Source: Acetobacter sp. DsW_063 (GTDB lineage: Bacteria > Pseudomonadota > Alphaproteobacteria > Acetobacterales > Acetobacteraceae). From it: a DNA stretch of 64,000 bases. Position 1 is the first letter of the stretch. Each line of letters starts with the position of its first letter. The translations under genes and the position numbers were made by a program. Below the pieces are notes generated by a model. It did not search any database. It was not told where the DNA came from and was given only the letters and a program-made list of their open reading frames with translations. The stretch covers positions 1-64,000 of the forward strand of contig NZ_JOPL01000050.1 of the NCBI RefSeq assembly GCF_002153745.1, in the 5' to 3' direction. This document shows positions 44,696-53,772 of this stretch, piece by piece.

Positions 44696-45341
44696 GGCGA
44701 TATCCGCGGCCGCGGGCTGTCAGGATAATGTCGCGTCCGAGTTTTTTGCGAACGCGGCTGATGAAGACCTCGATGGCGTTGCTCTCGATATCTTCCTGAT
44801 GGTCATACAGTGCATCTTCGATCCGTGATCGCGAGCAGATTGCGCCAGGTCGTCGAGCCAGCAACTCGATCACCGCCCATTCGCGCGCTGTCAGATCTAT
44901 TTCCCCGCCAGCGCGCGAGAGTCTGCGGCGTGTGAGGTCAATCTCAACGTCGCCCAATGTCACAACGGGGCCGCCATAGGCAGGATTTCGGCGCGAAATC
45001 GCTTCGATCCGCGCCATGAGCTCATCGAGGTCGTAAGGTTTGACGATATAATCGTCCGCTCCCTCGGACAGGCCTGCGATCCGGTCGCTGATCTGATCTC
45101 GCGCGGTCGCAACGAGGATACCGAGCTTGGCGCCTTCGGATCGTAGGGTGCGGACAAGGTCGAGGCCGTTTCCATCGGGAAGACCGAGGTCGAGCACAAG
45201 AAGGTCGTAGTCTGTCGCAGCGAGGGCGGAGCGCGCATCCTCCAGCGCGCAGTACCAGTCTGCCGCGTGTCCGTGGGAGCGGAGTTTCGTCAGCACGGCC
45301 GATCCGAGGGCGGGCTCGTCCTCGATAACCAGCAGGCGCAT
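44682..45341 (-). CDS. OmpR-family response regulator
   Basis: A 219-residue two-domain regulator: receiver domain with acidic pair (VIEDEP), phosphorylated aspartate near residue 51 in LLVLDLGLPDG and the conserved lysine in YIVKPYDLDEL; then a winged-helix DNA-binding domain (LTAREWAVIELLARRPG, EVFISRVRKKLG, LTARGRGYRL). ATG 45341 has GGAGG seven bases upstream; the earlier in-frame start at 45401 would add 20 residues. It is transcribed first, then the kinase gene. Confidence 0.95.
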   Translation of the reverse strand: MRLLVIEDEPALGSAVLTKLRSHGHAADWYCALEDARSALAATDYDLLVLDLGLPDGNGLDLVRTLRSEGAKLGILVATARDQISDRIAGLSEGADDYIVKPYDLDELMARIEAISRRNPAYGGPVVTLGDVEIDLTRRRLSRAGGEIDLTAREWAVIELLARRPGAICSRSRIEDALYDHQEDIESNAIEVFISRVRKKLGRDIILTARGRGYRLADP

Positions 45342-45927
45342 GAAAAACCTCCAATCGGCGAACAAGCAGCGCGTGGCGTTGCGGCATAAGCGTCGGCGCA
45401 TGTTATCGCCGTTTCGTAGAGGAGCGCCAGTAACGCAGTGTCCACGGCTATGACGCGTTCAGGCGCTTAGGCAAACTGACTGCGGGGCGAATGGGGCTCA
45501 ACGGAATGAAACGAACTGCACGCATTTTGCTGACAGTGACGCGCCTTAACCTTGGTCGGGCGGAGATGTTGAACGGGCAGGTAGCGTAATTCAGTTCTCC
45601 CACCGGATTAGGAACTGTGTCAGCCGACGTTCGCGGACTGGCGTTCGAAAGCGGAACTTGAACGGGTTCGCGGCAGTAACTCCCGGAAAATCAACGCGTA
45701 TAGAGATATCACGTGGCGCAGAAGCGCCCGCGCGTAATGTCGAGGAGGCGCCGACATGCGCCGTCAACGTGCTGACGGTTTCAGCTGTGTGCCACGCGTG
45801 TTCAGGTGCGGAGTGCGTTAATTGATCACTATTTGTTTGCACGTTGCCCGGACGAACGGGCTGACAAGGTACGTGGTGAGCCGTGAGTGCCGTCGCCTCG
45901 CGTTTACGTCGGGGAAGGTGTCGGCGA
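45342..45927. other. Intergenic region between response regulator and amidase genes
   Basis: About 590 bases upstream of the response regulator gene and downstream of the amidase gene. The regulator's promoter must lie in it. It holds one weak minus-strand ORF (45591-45842, listed separately). I see no tRNA, IS fragment or terminator with a T run. Confidence 0.4.
45591..45842 (-). CDS. Weak ORF or gene remnant, 83 residues
   Basis: A minus-strand frame from GTG 45842 to TGA ends in a plausible protein-like stretch (STLTAHVGASSTLRAGASA, IRVDFPGVTAANPFKFRF), similar in feel to a beta-sandwich domain end, and has no strong ribosome-binding site. Codon third positions are only moderately GC-rich. 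It may be the 3' remnant of a degraded gene. Little support. Confidence 0.22.
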   Translation of the reverse strand: MQTNSDQLTHSAPEHAWHTAETVSTLTAHVGASSTLRAGASAPRDISIRVDFPGVTAANPFKFRFRTPVRERRLTQFLIRWEN

Positions 45928-46716
45928 CTATCGTAGCGCGGGGTCTGCAAAACGGCGGTTCTGCAAGACCGGTAGCGCGACCCTCGTTTTAGCGATTCGT
46001 TCTTTGGAAATTTCGCAAAACAGAAGATCAGGGGCTTGTCCTGTTCGCACAACCGCAACGCCGAGCGGATCGACGACCATGCTGCAGCCGATATTCCGCG
46101 GGCCGCATTCGCCAATGCCTGCCACATAACACGTGTTTTCCAGCGCACGGGCGGTCAGCATGACCTCCCAGTGCCATTCTTTGCCGGGGCCGCGCACCCA
46201 GGCTGCCGGAACGGCTATCAATTCTGCGCCGTTCAGCGCGAGCGCTCGCGCGAGTTCGGGGAAACGCACATCGTAGCAAGTCATCAAGCCGACCTTGAAC
46301 CCGCCGATCTCTATCAGCGGCGCGATTTCGGCGCCCGGCGTCTGCCTGTCGGATTCCTTCATGGCGAAGGCGTCGTAGAGATGCAATTTTCGGTAAGCGC
46401 CGATCAGACCGTGCGCCGAGACGACGATATGGACGTTGTAGACGCGACCGTTTCCGTCAGGAACGAAAATGCATCCCGAAACCATAAGGTCGAGGCCTTG
46501 CAGCCCAGCGATCAGCCCAGCGACATACGGTCCGTCGAGTTGTTGGGCTGCGCGTAGCGTGAGGTCCGGGTCTTTCATGTCGGCTGCCAGGATGTCTTCC
46601 GGTAGCAGCAGCAGGCGTGCCCCTTCGGCCGATGCACGCCGCGCCAGATCAATGGCGATGGCGAGATTTTCTTCCCAACGGGGGGTGGCGGCGAACTGAC
46701 CGAGAGCGATTTTCAT
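45928..46716 (-). CDS. Carbon-nitrogen hydrolase (nitrilase superfamily)
   Basis: A 262-residue member of the nitrilase superfamily, closest in layout to Nit-type omega-amidases and deaminated-glutathione amidases. The catalytic triad is visible: Glu near 40 in LLLLPEDI, Lys near 110 in AYRKLHLYD, and Cys near 147 in GLMTCYDVRFPELAR. A second conserved region is PAAWVRGPGKEWHWEV. The ATG at 46716 gives the usual N-terminus (KIALGQFAATP); the frame is open to 46875 without homology. Likely substrate is an amide by-product of metabolism. Confidence 0.9.
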   Translation of the reverse strand: MKIALGQFAATPRWEENLAIAIDLARRASAEGARLLLLPEDILAADMKDPDLTLRAAQQLDGPYVAGLIAGLQGLDLMVSGCIFVPDGNGRVYNVHIVVSAHGLIGAYRKLHLYDAFAMKESDRQTPGAEIAPLIEIGGFKVGLMTCYDVRFPELARALALNGAELIAVPAAWVRGPGKEWHWEVMLTARALENTCYVAGIGECGPRNIGCSMVVDPLGVAVVRTGQAPDLLFCEISKERIAKTRVALPVLQNRRFADPALR

Positions 46717-47073
46717 GGGCGTCCTGCAGGGATGAAACGTGTGCTGCTTCATAGCACGGTCAGGCAGCTTCGCCGACTTTCCAGCTTGACTGCGTACGGA
46801 GGGATACTCGCAGAGCCGCATATTGTTGACGTGGTGTGAGCGGGGCAGGATGGATTTTGATGACCGTGGATACATGCGGCGGTTGCGTCAAAAATGAATT
46901 TCAGGTTTGACGGCTCCGGCGCGCTGTTCATTGAGTATTGTTTTTAGGTTGGTTTCGAAGTAATTTATTATGAAATTCTTGTTTTATATTATAATATTTA
47001 CGGTGTATTTTTTTTGTTTTCAATAAAAATTTCTCACATGTAGGTATTGATATATTTTTATTTTGTACGAAAT
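46717..47073. other. AT-rich intergenic region
   Basis: About 360 bases between the amidase and receptor genes. From about 46930 it is very AT-rich (for example TATATTATAATATTTA at 46985-47000), and contains the second copy of the 16-base motif at 46993-47008. The receptor gene ends here; neither gene starts at the AT-rich end, so the region is 3' to the receptor and 5' to the amidase. Confidence 0.4.
46993..47008 (-). repeat. 16-nt sequence shared with 9062-9077
   Basis: Complement of ATACACCGTAAATATT, identical to the copy at 9062-9077 but on the other strand. Flanks are AT-rich in both places and only loosely similar. Confidence 0.4.
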
Positions 47074-49137
47074 TTAAAAATCAGCCTTGAGCATGCCGAT
47101 AAGTTGCCTTTGAGTCCTGATGCCTCCGGTTGTGCGAAGGGACGGAGCGTTGAGTTGATTTCCATTTAATGAAATCACAAAGTGTTTACTAAAGTTCCAT
47201 GCGATTCGTGCATTTATCGTGACAAAATTTTTGACCATGGCATTTTCAAGACTGAGGGTTTTGAAATTGGCTTGTACATCTTGATAGTGAGACTGCCATC
47301 TGGCGTGTGTGCTGATTTCGAACTTTTTGCGCGTATAATCGACGCCGCCAATAACGCTGTTTACGGGTGTCTGTCGCTGAAAGTTGATTGGTGACGATTG
47401 ATCCAGATCGCGGACCGACGCCATTGCGTAGGAAATGCTCCAGTGCAGGCCGAAGTCGGTCTTTCCGTCCAGTTTAGCCTCTCCACCGATATCATCCACA
47501 CGCCCGTAGTTGTGGGGGCTGACTAGAATTTGCGCGGGAGGAACAAAAGTGAAATTTGTTGCGAAAGGCGTGCCGAGCATATTGTTCGTTCTTTGGGCGA
47601 ACAGCGCCAGCGTGAAGTTGGCGTTGAGCTTTGGGATTCTGTGTGAGTAATCGGCGCCGACATTGATCGTGGTTGCAGGAACAAGGGATGAATTGCTTTT
47701 AAAATTGACCGGCCCAAACATCGTGCTTGGAGAAAAATCAAACAGCGGGGGTAATTGCACTCCTCGCGCGACAGTAATGCCGAAAATGCCTGCATCGACA
47801 GCGTCATATCGAAGTTTCGTATTGAAAGTTGGTTCTATATATTGAAATGAATCTGAATTTATTCGTGGGTATATGGTTCGTGACGATCGGGTGGGGATTG
47901 TCAGGGCGTCGAGCCGGAAGGCCGTCGTCATGGTAAGGCGCGGCGCGATGCGCCATGTCCAGGTAGCTGATGCTGCGGCAAGATTTTCGATCTGAGACCC
48001 CAGCAATTGGCCTGATGATTTCGCTGCAAGGGAGGTATTGCGGTATTCCACTCCCAAACGAATATCGTTAGCGTTGTTCACAGCAATGATATCGGAAGCC
48101 TGTACGACGGTGGTCGTGGTGGTGTAATCAAAATTTATCGGAAAATTCTCGCCAAGGGCTGAAACAGCAAGGTCGTTTTCTGTGGAGTATCGGTTGCTGT
48201 AGGCTTTTATTTCGAAAAGTCCCCAACTTGTGTCGGCGTCTATCCGAGCTATAAGGCTTCTCATCGTCGGCTCCGTGTGAACGTAGGAGCCAAAATCCAG
48301 CCACAACGCCTGTCGCTCCTTGCTGGCTGAAGCGGAGAAAAGCCAGTCGATGTTGGGTGTTATTTTTCCTCGCAAATCCAGCGCCGTTTTAAACGTCATG
48401 ACAGTGGGCGTCACATTTATGGCGTTCCCAGGCGTAAACTCTTTCGAACGCATTCCATCGACAGTGAGTTTTGCGGCAAAAAAATCAGAGAATTTATGAG
48501 AGAGAACCAGAGAGCCGCCAAAATAATTTTGACTGCCGCCTTTGACGCTTACAAAGCTCCTGTTTTCGTATAACGGGTCGCGCGTGACGATATTGATGAC
48601 GCCGCCGGACGCATTGAATCCGTAAAGTGCCGAGTTTGGACCACGCACGATTTCGATTTGCCGAATATCGCCAATGGCGGCGGGCAACACGCCCCAATCC
48701 ATGAAATTGTAACCATCCTGGTAGACCTGACGTCCGTTGAGAAGCACGAGCGTATGCGATCCGCCCGCGGCGTCATTGCCGCGCACTGAGACATTCTCGT
48801 CGATCATGCCGTAACGCCGCACGTCTAATCCAGCGACCATGCGCAGGACGCCGGGGATGGTGTTCGCGCCCATTCGGGAGATCTGGTCGCTTGTGATGAT
48901 CTGCGTATCTGCCGAAAGTTCGCTTTCGCGCTGCGGCTTGCCGGTCGCGGAAGATGTCACGGGTTCTCCGAACATCGTTTCGAACGTGTCGTAATCGATT
49001 GTCTGGGCCTGAGCGCCGGAGGCCTCTGCGTCGATCACTATAGTGGATGCAATGGCGGACGCCAGCAGCAACATTTTTTTCAGCGTGATCCGGCCGCTAC
49101 GGCGGGTGTCTTTCTGGGCGGTCACGGAGCTTCGCAT
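47074..49137 (-). CDS. TonB-dependent outer-membrane receptor
   Basis: A 687-residue receptor with a signal peptide (LLLASAIASTIVIDAEASG, cleaved near AQAQT), a plug domain at about 55-180 (PGVLRMVAGLDVRRYG, SVRGNDAAGGSHTLVLLNGRQVY, IEIVRGPNSALYGFNASGGVINIVTRDP in pieces) and a 22-strand-type barrel. It lacks the extra N-terminal signalling domain of FecA-like receptors. Substrate (siderophore, sugar or other) cannot be told. Its coding sequence and the flanks are more AT-rich than neighbouring genes, which suggests a horizontally acquired segment. The gene has no adjacent TonB/ExbBD or ABC transporter. Confidence 0.9.
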   Translation of the reverse strand: MRSSVTAQKDTRRSGRITLKKMLLLASAIASTIVIDAEASGAQAQTIDYDTFETMFGEPVTSSATGKPQRESELSADTQIITSDQISRMGANTIPGVLRMVAGLDVRRYGMIDENVSVRGNDAAGGSHTLVLLNGRQVYQDGYNFMDWGVLPAAIGDIRQIEIVRGPNSALYGFNASGGVINIVTRDPLYENRSFVSVKGGSQNYFGGSLVLSHKFSDFFAAKLTVDGMRSKEFTPGNAINVTPTVMTFKTALDLRGKITPNIDWLFSASASKERQALWLDFGSYVHTEPTMRSLIARIDADTSWGLFEIKAYSNRYSTENDLAVSALGENFPINFDYTTTTTVVQASDIIAVNNANDIRLGVEYRNTSLAAKSSGQLLGSQIENLAAASATWTWRIAPRLTMTTAFRLDALTIPTRSSRTIYPRINSDSFQYIEPTFNTKLRYDAVDAGIFGITVARGVQLPPLFDFSPSTMFGPVNFKSNSSLVPATTINVGADYSHRIPKLNANFTLALFAQRTNNMLGTPFATNFTFVPPAQILVSPHNYGRVDDIGGEAKLDGKTDFGLHWSISYAMASVRDLDQSSPINFQRQTPVNSVIGGVDYTRKKFEISTHARWQSHYQDVQANFKTLSLENAMVKNFVTINARIAWNFSKHFVISLNGNQLNAPSLRTTGGIRTQRQLIGMLKADF

Positions 49138-49196
49138 TTTAACGGCGGCCTAGCGGGAATATGAGTTCACCCGACATGCCTAAATGCATTAGCTTA

Positions 49197-49220
49197 CCGC
49201 GACGTTAAGTGACGTCGCGG
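49197..49220. promoter_or_regulatory. Inverted repeat between receptor and membrane-protein genes
   Basis: CCGCGACGT (49197-49205), TAAGTG, ACGTCGCGG (49212-49220): a perfect 9-bp inverted repeat about 60 bases upstream of the receptor start and 66 bases upstream of the divergent gene at 49286. Candidate operator for either gene. Confidence 0.4.
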
Positions 49221-49285
49221 CTCCGCTTTGCGTATGATGTCCGCGACGCGATGTAGCAGACAGACACGGATAGTGAGGAGGGTGG

Positions 49286-49594
49286 ATGGATCAAGCAGCG
49301 GTGACCGGGGATCGGCATCTCGACGAAAGCGTTATAGCAGAGCCGAGCGTTGAAACATCTCAGACAGTGAGCGCACCGCCGCATCCGCACGCCGTCAGTG
49401 ACGTAAGCCACCTTCCCATGCGGCCCGCAGATTCGTCAGAAGAGGTGTCCTCTGCGCGGGTGGTTGCGGACGCCCGTATGGATATGGCCGCGGCCCGCGA
49501 GCTTCTTCAGATGGTCGGGGCAATGGCGTTTGTGACGGCGATGCTGCTGGTTGGCTGGCACGCGGCGCATTATTCGGGCGCCTGGCCTTACTGA
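49286..49594 (+). CDS. Small C-terminally anchored membrane protein
   Basis: A 102-residue protein with a hydrophilic, proline- and serine-containing N-terminal two-thirds and a single C-terminal membrane span (MVGAMAFVTAMLLVGW, residues about 76-91) ending in SGAWPY. The ATG has GGAGGG four bases upstream. No family recognised. It starts divergently from the receptor gene. Confidence 0.6.
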   Translation: MDQAAVTGDRHLDESVIAEPSVETSQTVSAPPHPHAVSDVSHLPMRPADSSEEVSSARVVADARMDMAAARELLQMVGAMAFVTAMLLVGWHAAHYSGAWPY

Positions 49595-49634
49595 CTACGC
49601 GGGGCTGTAGCGTATCGACCTTTCTTGTCTCGCG

Positions 49635-50381
49635 TTACTGATGGCGCAACGTCACGACCAGAACATCTCGAAATGCGAGGCGGGACGGATCGACCGGCGT
49701 GATCGGGGTAACGCCGTGATACACATGGTTATCGTCGACGAACGCTGAGTCCATGGTCGCGGAGAGCGTGAAGCTTCCCAGTTTATGGCGTTGAAGGTCG
49801 TGAATGGTGGTGTCGCCGCTCGCCACGTTTTCGCGTCGAACCATCAAAACGAGCACCCAGTCCACGCCGTCGCGATGCAGTCCTTCCGGGGTCGGCCGCC
49901 CCGTCTGGTTTTCCTGGGTCTCAATGCGAAATTGATGAACCTCGGCATGCCAGATGGGCGGGCGGGCCGCTTCCGGGGTCAGGTCGTCAGCCAGCTGGCG
50001 CGTCAGGCGAAGCGTCGCGTGCATGGCGGGGTGTTCGCCAATCCTGGGCTCGACTGGCGCGAACCAGCGCTCTACGCCGCCGTTCAGGGCGTTGTAATCG
50101 CGGCTCTGGTAATGCGGCTGATGCGCCTTGCGCACGACGGAGTCTCCGCTAAGCGCGAAATTCGCGTGTCGGCGTCGCCGATATCGTCCTCCATCGGCCA
50201 TGTAGCGATCTACCCCGAGCCGGTCCCAGCTTGCGGCGAAGCCTTCCCAGTCCGTCAGTCCATACGCGTGAAGCAGAGACGACATGTCCTTGGCCGGGAC
50301 GATGGCGAAATGCTCGCCGCGCGTCGCGGTTTCGATTTTCTCTAGCGCATCTTGCGCACCTTGCTCTTCAAGCCTCGCCAT
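49635..50381 (-). CDS. 2OG-Fe(II) dioxygenase family protein
   Basis: A 248-residue protein of the 2OG-Fe_Oxy_2 group (the family of amino-acid hydroxylases such as isoleucine 4-hydroxylase). The iron ligands are visible as HRDG (His, Asp in EGLHRDGVDWVLVLMV) and a distal His in NHVYHGVTPI, with the 2-oxoglutarate-binding region beyond (SRLAFRDVLVVTL). The YRRRRHANFAL motif is also typical. Substrate unknown. The ATG at 50381 follows the MscS gene stop by 34 bases, suggesting cotranscription with it. Confidence 0.8.
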   Translation of the reverse strand: MARLEEQGAQDALEKIETATRGEHFAIVPAKDMSSLLHAYGLTDWEGFAASWDRLGVDRYMADGGRYRRRRHANFALSGDSVVRKAHQPHYQSRDYNALNGGVERWFAPVEPRIGEHPAMHATLRLTRQLADDLTPEAARPPIWHAEVHQFRIETQENQTGRPTPEGLHRDGVDWVLVLMVRRENVASGDTTIHDLQRHKLGSFTLSATMDSAFVDDNHVYHGVTPITPVDPSRLAFRDVLVVTLRHQ

Positions 50382-50415
50382 TGTCGTGTTCCGTTCTGTC
50401 TGGCGTGTCGTTCGC

Positions 50416-52929
50416 TTACGTGTTTTTTGTCGGCTGCGGGGTCGTCGCTGCGCCACCGTCCACCGCGACGCGCAGCGCGCCGCCTGGCGGTGTGGCCGTG
50501 TAGGCCATCGGCACGCAGAATTTTATGCCAGCCTCGACCAGACGGTTGCCCAGACGCCGATAGAACTCGCGCTGCACCTTCCATTTCATCATGGGGGCGG
50601 TGCGGATCGATCCCACCGTGACCGTGCCGTCGCCATCGCTGAGGTCGACGCCGAGGTCATTGTAGCCGGAATAGATCATGCTCTTGAAGTCGTCCTCCTC
50701 GCGCATCTCGTCTACGACTTTCGCCATGACGGCGACGACGCGCGCCACGTCTTCGGACAGGTCGATCTTCTGGTGGATGATGACCTGATTGTAGTCGCGG
50801 CCCGTGTTGGCGATGGTCGACACCGAAGAGAACGGGATGATGTGCAGGTCCCCGTTAGTGGCGCGGACTCGCACGGCGCGGATTGAAAGGTGCTCCACCA
50901 CGCCGGAAACGCCGCCGGTGGTGACCCAGTCCCCGACCTGGATCGCGTCTTCGACCAGCATGAAGAAGCCTGTGATGAAGTCCTTCACCAGACTTTGCGA
51001 GCCGAAGGCGATCGCCGCGCCCATGATGCCTGCGCCAGTGAGCAGCGGCGTCACGTTGATTCCGATTTGCGACAGCGACGTCACGACGACGATGATGATG
51101 ATGATCGTCAGCAGCACTGTGCGGATGATCGGCAGCACCGTCCGAAGGCGCGTTGCGCGCGCCGCCTGAGCGTTCTCTTTGTAGCGTTCGAGCTGACGGT
51201 TCAGCAGGTCGTTCACCGTCTCCCAGATGATGGCTGCGACGACGAGGGCTATAAACAACGTGATGACGGCGCCGAGCAGGTGGCGGCCCAGATCCGTCGA
51301 CAGGAAGAAGTGGGCGGTGGAGAGGCCCCAGGATTCCGTCAACGCTACGATGCTCACGAACATGACCGCCGCAGTAAGCGCAGCTCGGACGAACGGGTAG
51401 TAACGGTCCGCTCGCTTCTGTAGCTCCGGGCGTTTGGCCTGCATCTCCGGCGAAAGGCGGAACAGGCGGTCCTGCGCGCCGTAGGCGAGAATGGCGATCA
51501 GGCGAGACGCGACCACGATCGCCACGGTCAGGCCGAGCGTCTGTAGAATCCAGAGATACCCCCCCCGTAGATGGGCCGCCCAGACCAGCCACAGAGCGGC
51601 GTCTAGGAATAGCGCGGGGATCCACCATGCTTTCGCAAGGGTCAGGGCGAACGTCCAGAACGGGCTTTGGGTCTGGGGCGCCTGACGGTTGAGCGCGCGC
51701 GTAATGAGCGGGCGCATGCGCCATATAAAGATTGCGATGATGACGTGTTCGACGAGAACGACAGTGCGGATAACAGCCTCTGTACCCTGATCGCTCAGAT
51801 CGAATTGTTCTCCGAGGTTCGAAAGGCAAAGCACGGCGGCCGGAGCCGCGACCAGGACATTCCACCACCGTGTCAGGATGCGCGCGACGCTGTCGCTTGC
51901 CGGGGCCAGGCGAATGGCGGGGGAGCGCGGAGCGAGAACGGATTCGACGACGACGAACAAGAGGCGCGCGACGGCATAGGCTCCGGCGAGTATGATCGTA
52001 GTCGCCTCGGCCTGCGGCGTGCTTGTCGCCAGCTCGGCACCGCCGTAGCTGACGCCCATGAAAACGGCCACAGGCGTCAGCTTGAGGCAAAAATGTGCGA
52101 GCGTGTATGGCGCGCGTCTCAGGAACCGCAGTGTTTCTCGTTGTCTGCGCTGGTCCTTGGCGCGTGTCTGCAGAGTCTCGATGGTCCCCGCGCTGGCGCC
52201 TGAGGCGAGCGCGTCAGTAAGCGCGGCGTTGTCCGCAGCGGACTCCTCTCTATCAGGAGGTGTTGCCGCATCGTCGTCGGCGCCCGAGCCGTTGAGTCGC
52301 TTCTCGCGCGTCGCGGCGTGCGCGGCTATGGCAGCCAGCCTCGGGGCGATCACAAGCACCAGAGCGCGTTCGATTGCGAGCGCCACGACGACGATTAACC
52401 CGGCGCGGGTGAATGCGTCGATCAACACCTGCCGTGTCGTCGGGTTGGCGATCTGGTGGTCGAACCAGACGCCGACGCTGCGCAGGTCTTTGAACAGACC
52501 AAGGAAGTTGCGGCCATAAGCCCGAGCGCGTTGGCCAAGGGAGGAAAGGCCGCTGTGCAACGCAACCGCTTCGGGGGTCACGATGGAGGAACTTGTCGCG
52601 CCGGCTTTCGCAGGCGCAGTTGTGGCGCCAGTCTGCTGCGCTCCGCGCGCCATCAGCGACAAGGTGTGCGTGAAGGCGTCCCGCTGTTTTGGATCGTTGA
52701 GGACGCCGAGCAGCTCCTGCGCCTCTTTCGGCGAAAGGGCGCCTGACGGCGCGCTCGGAGTCGAAGAGGCAGCCGTCGCGCCGGACGCGTCGGCGCGCGC
52801 CGGCGACAGGGCGCCGAATGTCAGAAGCAGGAAGCTCGCTATCCCGAAAAGCCGTCCCATACGTCGCGTGACAGGCGCTGTAGCGTTCGCGTGACGTAAC
52901 TTCGGCCTGCGGGGCGCTGTGACGATCAT
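50416..52929 (-). CDS. Large mechanosensitive-channel-type protein (MscS family)
   Basis: An 837-residue inner-membrane protein with a signal-like segment (LFGIASFLLLTFGALSPARA), a periplasmic region, about nine to ten membrane spans, and a C-terminal MscS domain: LLTGAGIMGAAIAFGSQSLVKDFITGFFMLVEDAIQVGDWVTT is the pore-helix and beta-domain start (short pieces AGIMGAAIAFGSQ and VEDAIQVGDW). It resembles YbiO/YnaI-type long MscS homologues that release solutes under osmotic downshock. ATG 52929 has AAGGAG upstream; a start at 52986 is possible. Downstream are the dioxygenase gene, upstream the RDD gene. Confidence 0.9.
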   Translation of the reverse strand: MIVTAPRRPKLRHANATAPVTRRMGRLFGIASFLLLTFGALSPARADASGATAASSTPSAPSGALSPKEAQELLGVLNDPKQRDAFTHTLSLMARGAQQTGATTAPAKAGATSSSIVTPEAVALHSGLSSLGQRARAYGRNFLGLFKDLRSVGVWFDHQIANPTTRQVLIDAFTRAGLIVVVALAIERALVLVIAPRLAAIAAHAATREKRLNGSGADDDAATPPDREESAADNAALTDALASGASAGTIETLQTRAKDQRRQRETLRFLRRAPYTLAHFCLKLTPVAVFMGVSYGGAELATSTPQAEATTIILAGAYAVARLLFVVVESVLAPRSPAIRLAPASDSVARILTRWWNVLVAAPAAVLCLSNLGEQFDLSDQGTEAVIRTVVLVEHVIIAIFIWRMRPLITRALNRQAPQTQSPFWTFALTLAKAWWIPALFLDAALWLVWAAHLRGGYLWILQTLGLTVAIVVASRLIAILAYGAQDRLFRLSPEMQAKRPELQKRADRYYPFVRAALTAAVMFVSIVALTESWGLSTAHFFLSTDLGRHLLGAVITLFIALVVAAIIWETVNDLLNRQLERYKENAQAARATRLRTVLPIIRTVLLTIIIIIVVVTSLSQIGINVTPLLTGAGIMGAAIAFGSQSLVKDFITGFFMLVEDAIQVGDWVTTGGVSGVVEHLSIRAVRVRATNGDLHIIPFSSVSTIANTGRDYNQVIIHQKIDLSEDVARVVAVMAKVVDEMREEDDFKSMIYSGYNDLGVDLSDGDGTVTVGSIRTAPMMKWKVQREFYRRLGNRLVEAGIKFCVPMAYTATPPGGALRVAVDGGAATTPQPTKNT

Positions 52930-53009
52930 TCCTGCTCCTTCGGACTGTCCTTTACCGTGGCTACGAGCGTTGCCGCGCCCGATCAACCCCGAGAGCGGTC
53001 AGAGACCGC

Positions 53010-53654
53010 TCAGGCGGGGCCGGTAAACCGTGTCGGACGCTCTTCACGCAGAACAATGGTGTTGGCCACCAGATCATGTAGCCCCTGCTTGTGCCGCGTG
53101 AACGCGACCATGATGACGCCGATGAAGAGGAACGGGTAAGATATGAACGTCTTGACCAGCGTCCGTACGACCGAGCGGGGAAGCCCGATGCGGTCTCCGT
53201 TCGGGTCGCAGACTCTCAGACCCAGCGCGCGCTTGCCGAGTGTTCCGCATAGCGGAGAGGCTTCCAGACCCGCGAAATAGATCAACGGAATCAGCGTGGT
53301 TAGCGCCCAGGCTAGGGGCTCTCCGTGGATGTGCGGGGTCAGCAGGAACGAGGACGCCGCGTCCTGAGCGTCTGGCCGCCAGGCGACGTCGATGGAGTGA
53401 GTGTCTCCGTGTCCCATCCATTCGACCGACAGGGCGGGAGCCGAGAAAAACCTGAGAACGGCGCTGAACAGCCCGAGAATGAAATGATCGATCAGGGCTG
53501 CGCCTACCCGGACCCAGAAGCCGGCGTAAACCCAGATCTGGCTGGGATATGGACGACCCGCTGCAGCGGCCCATGGATCGGGCGCTGCGCCGCCATAGGC
53601 GTTTCCCTGCGAGCCCCCTGTGTGACCCCATCCGGGAGGCAGGCTGTTGGACAT
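53010..53654 (-). CDS. RDD-family membrane protein
   Basis: A 214-residue RDD protein: a Gly/Pro-rich N-terminal tail (WGHTGGSQGNAYGGAAPDPW), then GFWVRVGAALIDHFILGLF with the R-D pair of the RDD domain, further spans (LIPLIYFAGLEAS, FISYPFLFIGVIMVAF) and the GTLGKRALGLRVCDPNG segment. RDD proteins are 3-to-4-span membrane proteins sometimes linked to solute transport, but function is poorly known. ATG 53654 has AAGGA upstream; starting at 53810 would overrun into the argJ region. Confidence 0.82.
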   Translation of the reverse strand: MSNSLPPGWGHTGGSQGNAYGGAAPDPWAAAAGRPYPSQIWVYAGFWVRVGAALIDHFILGLFSAVLRFFSAPALSVEWMGHGDTHSIDVAWRPDAQDAASSFLLTPHIHGEPLAWALTTLIPLIYFAGLEASPLCGTLGKRALGLRVCDPNGDRIGLPRSVVRTLVKTFISYPFLFIGVIMVAFTRHKQGLHDLVANTIVLREERPTRFTGPA

Positions 53655-53772
53655 GCGCGTGTTCCTTGGCTGGCGGAGATCGGGACGAAAATCCTGCGTC
53701 GGATCGGTTCCTGTGATCGTCTGGTTGGGACCGTGGAACCGCCCGGATTTTCGTCGGAAAGCTTTGAAAGCG

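Noticed and set aside
45591-46148. Longer 185-codon reading of the same frame
   Set aside because: Its first 100 residues are the antisense/offset of the amidase gene; only the shorter 3' part deserves mention and at low confidence.
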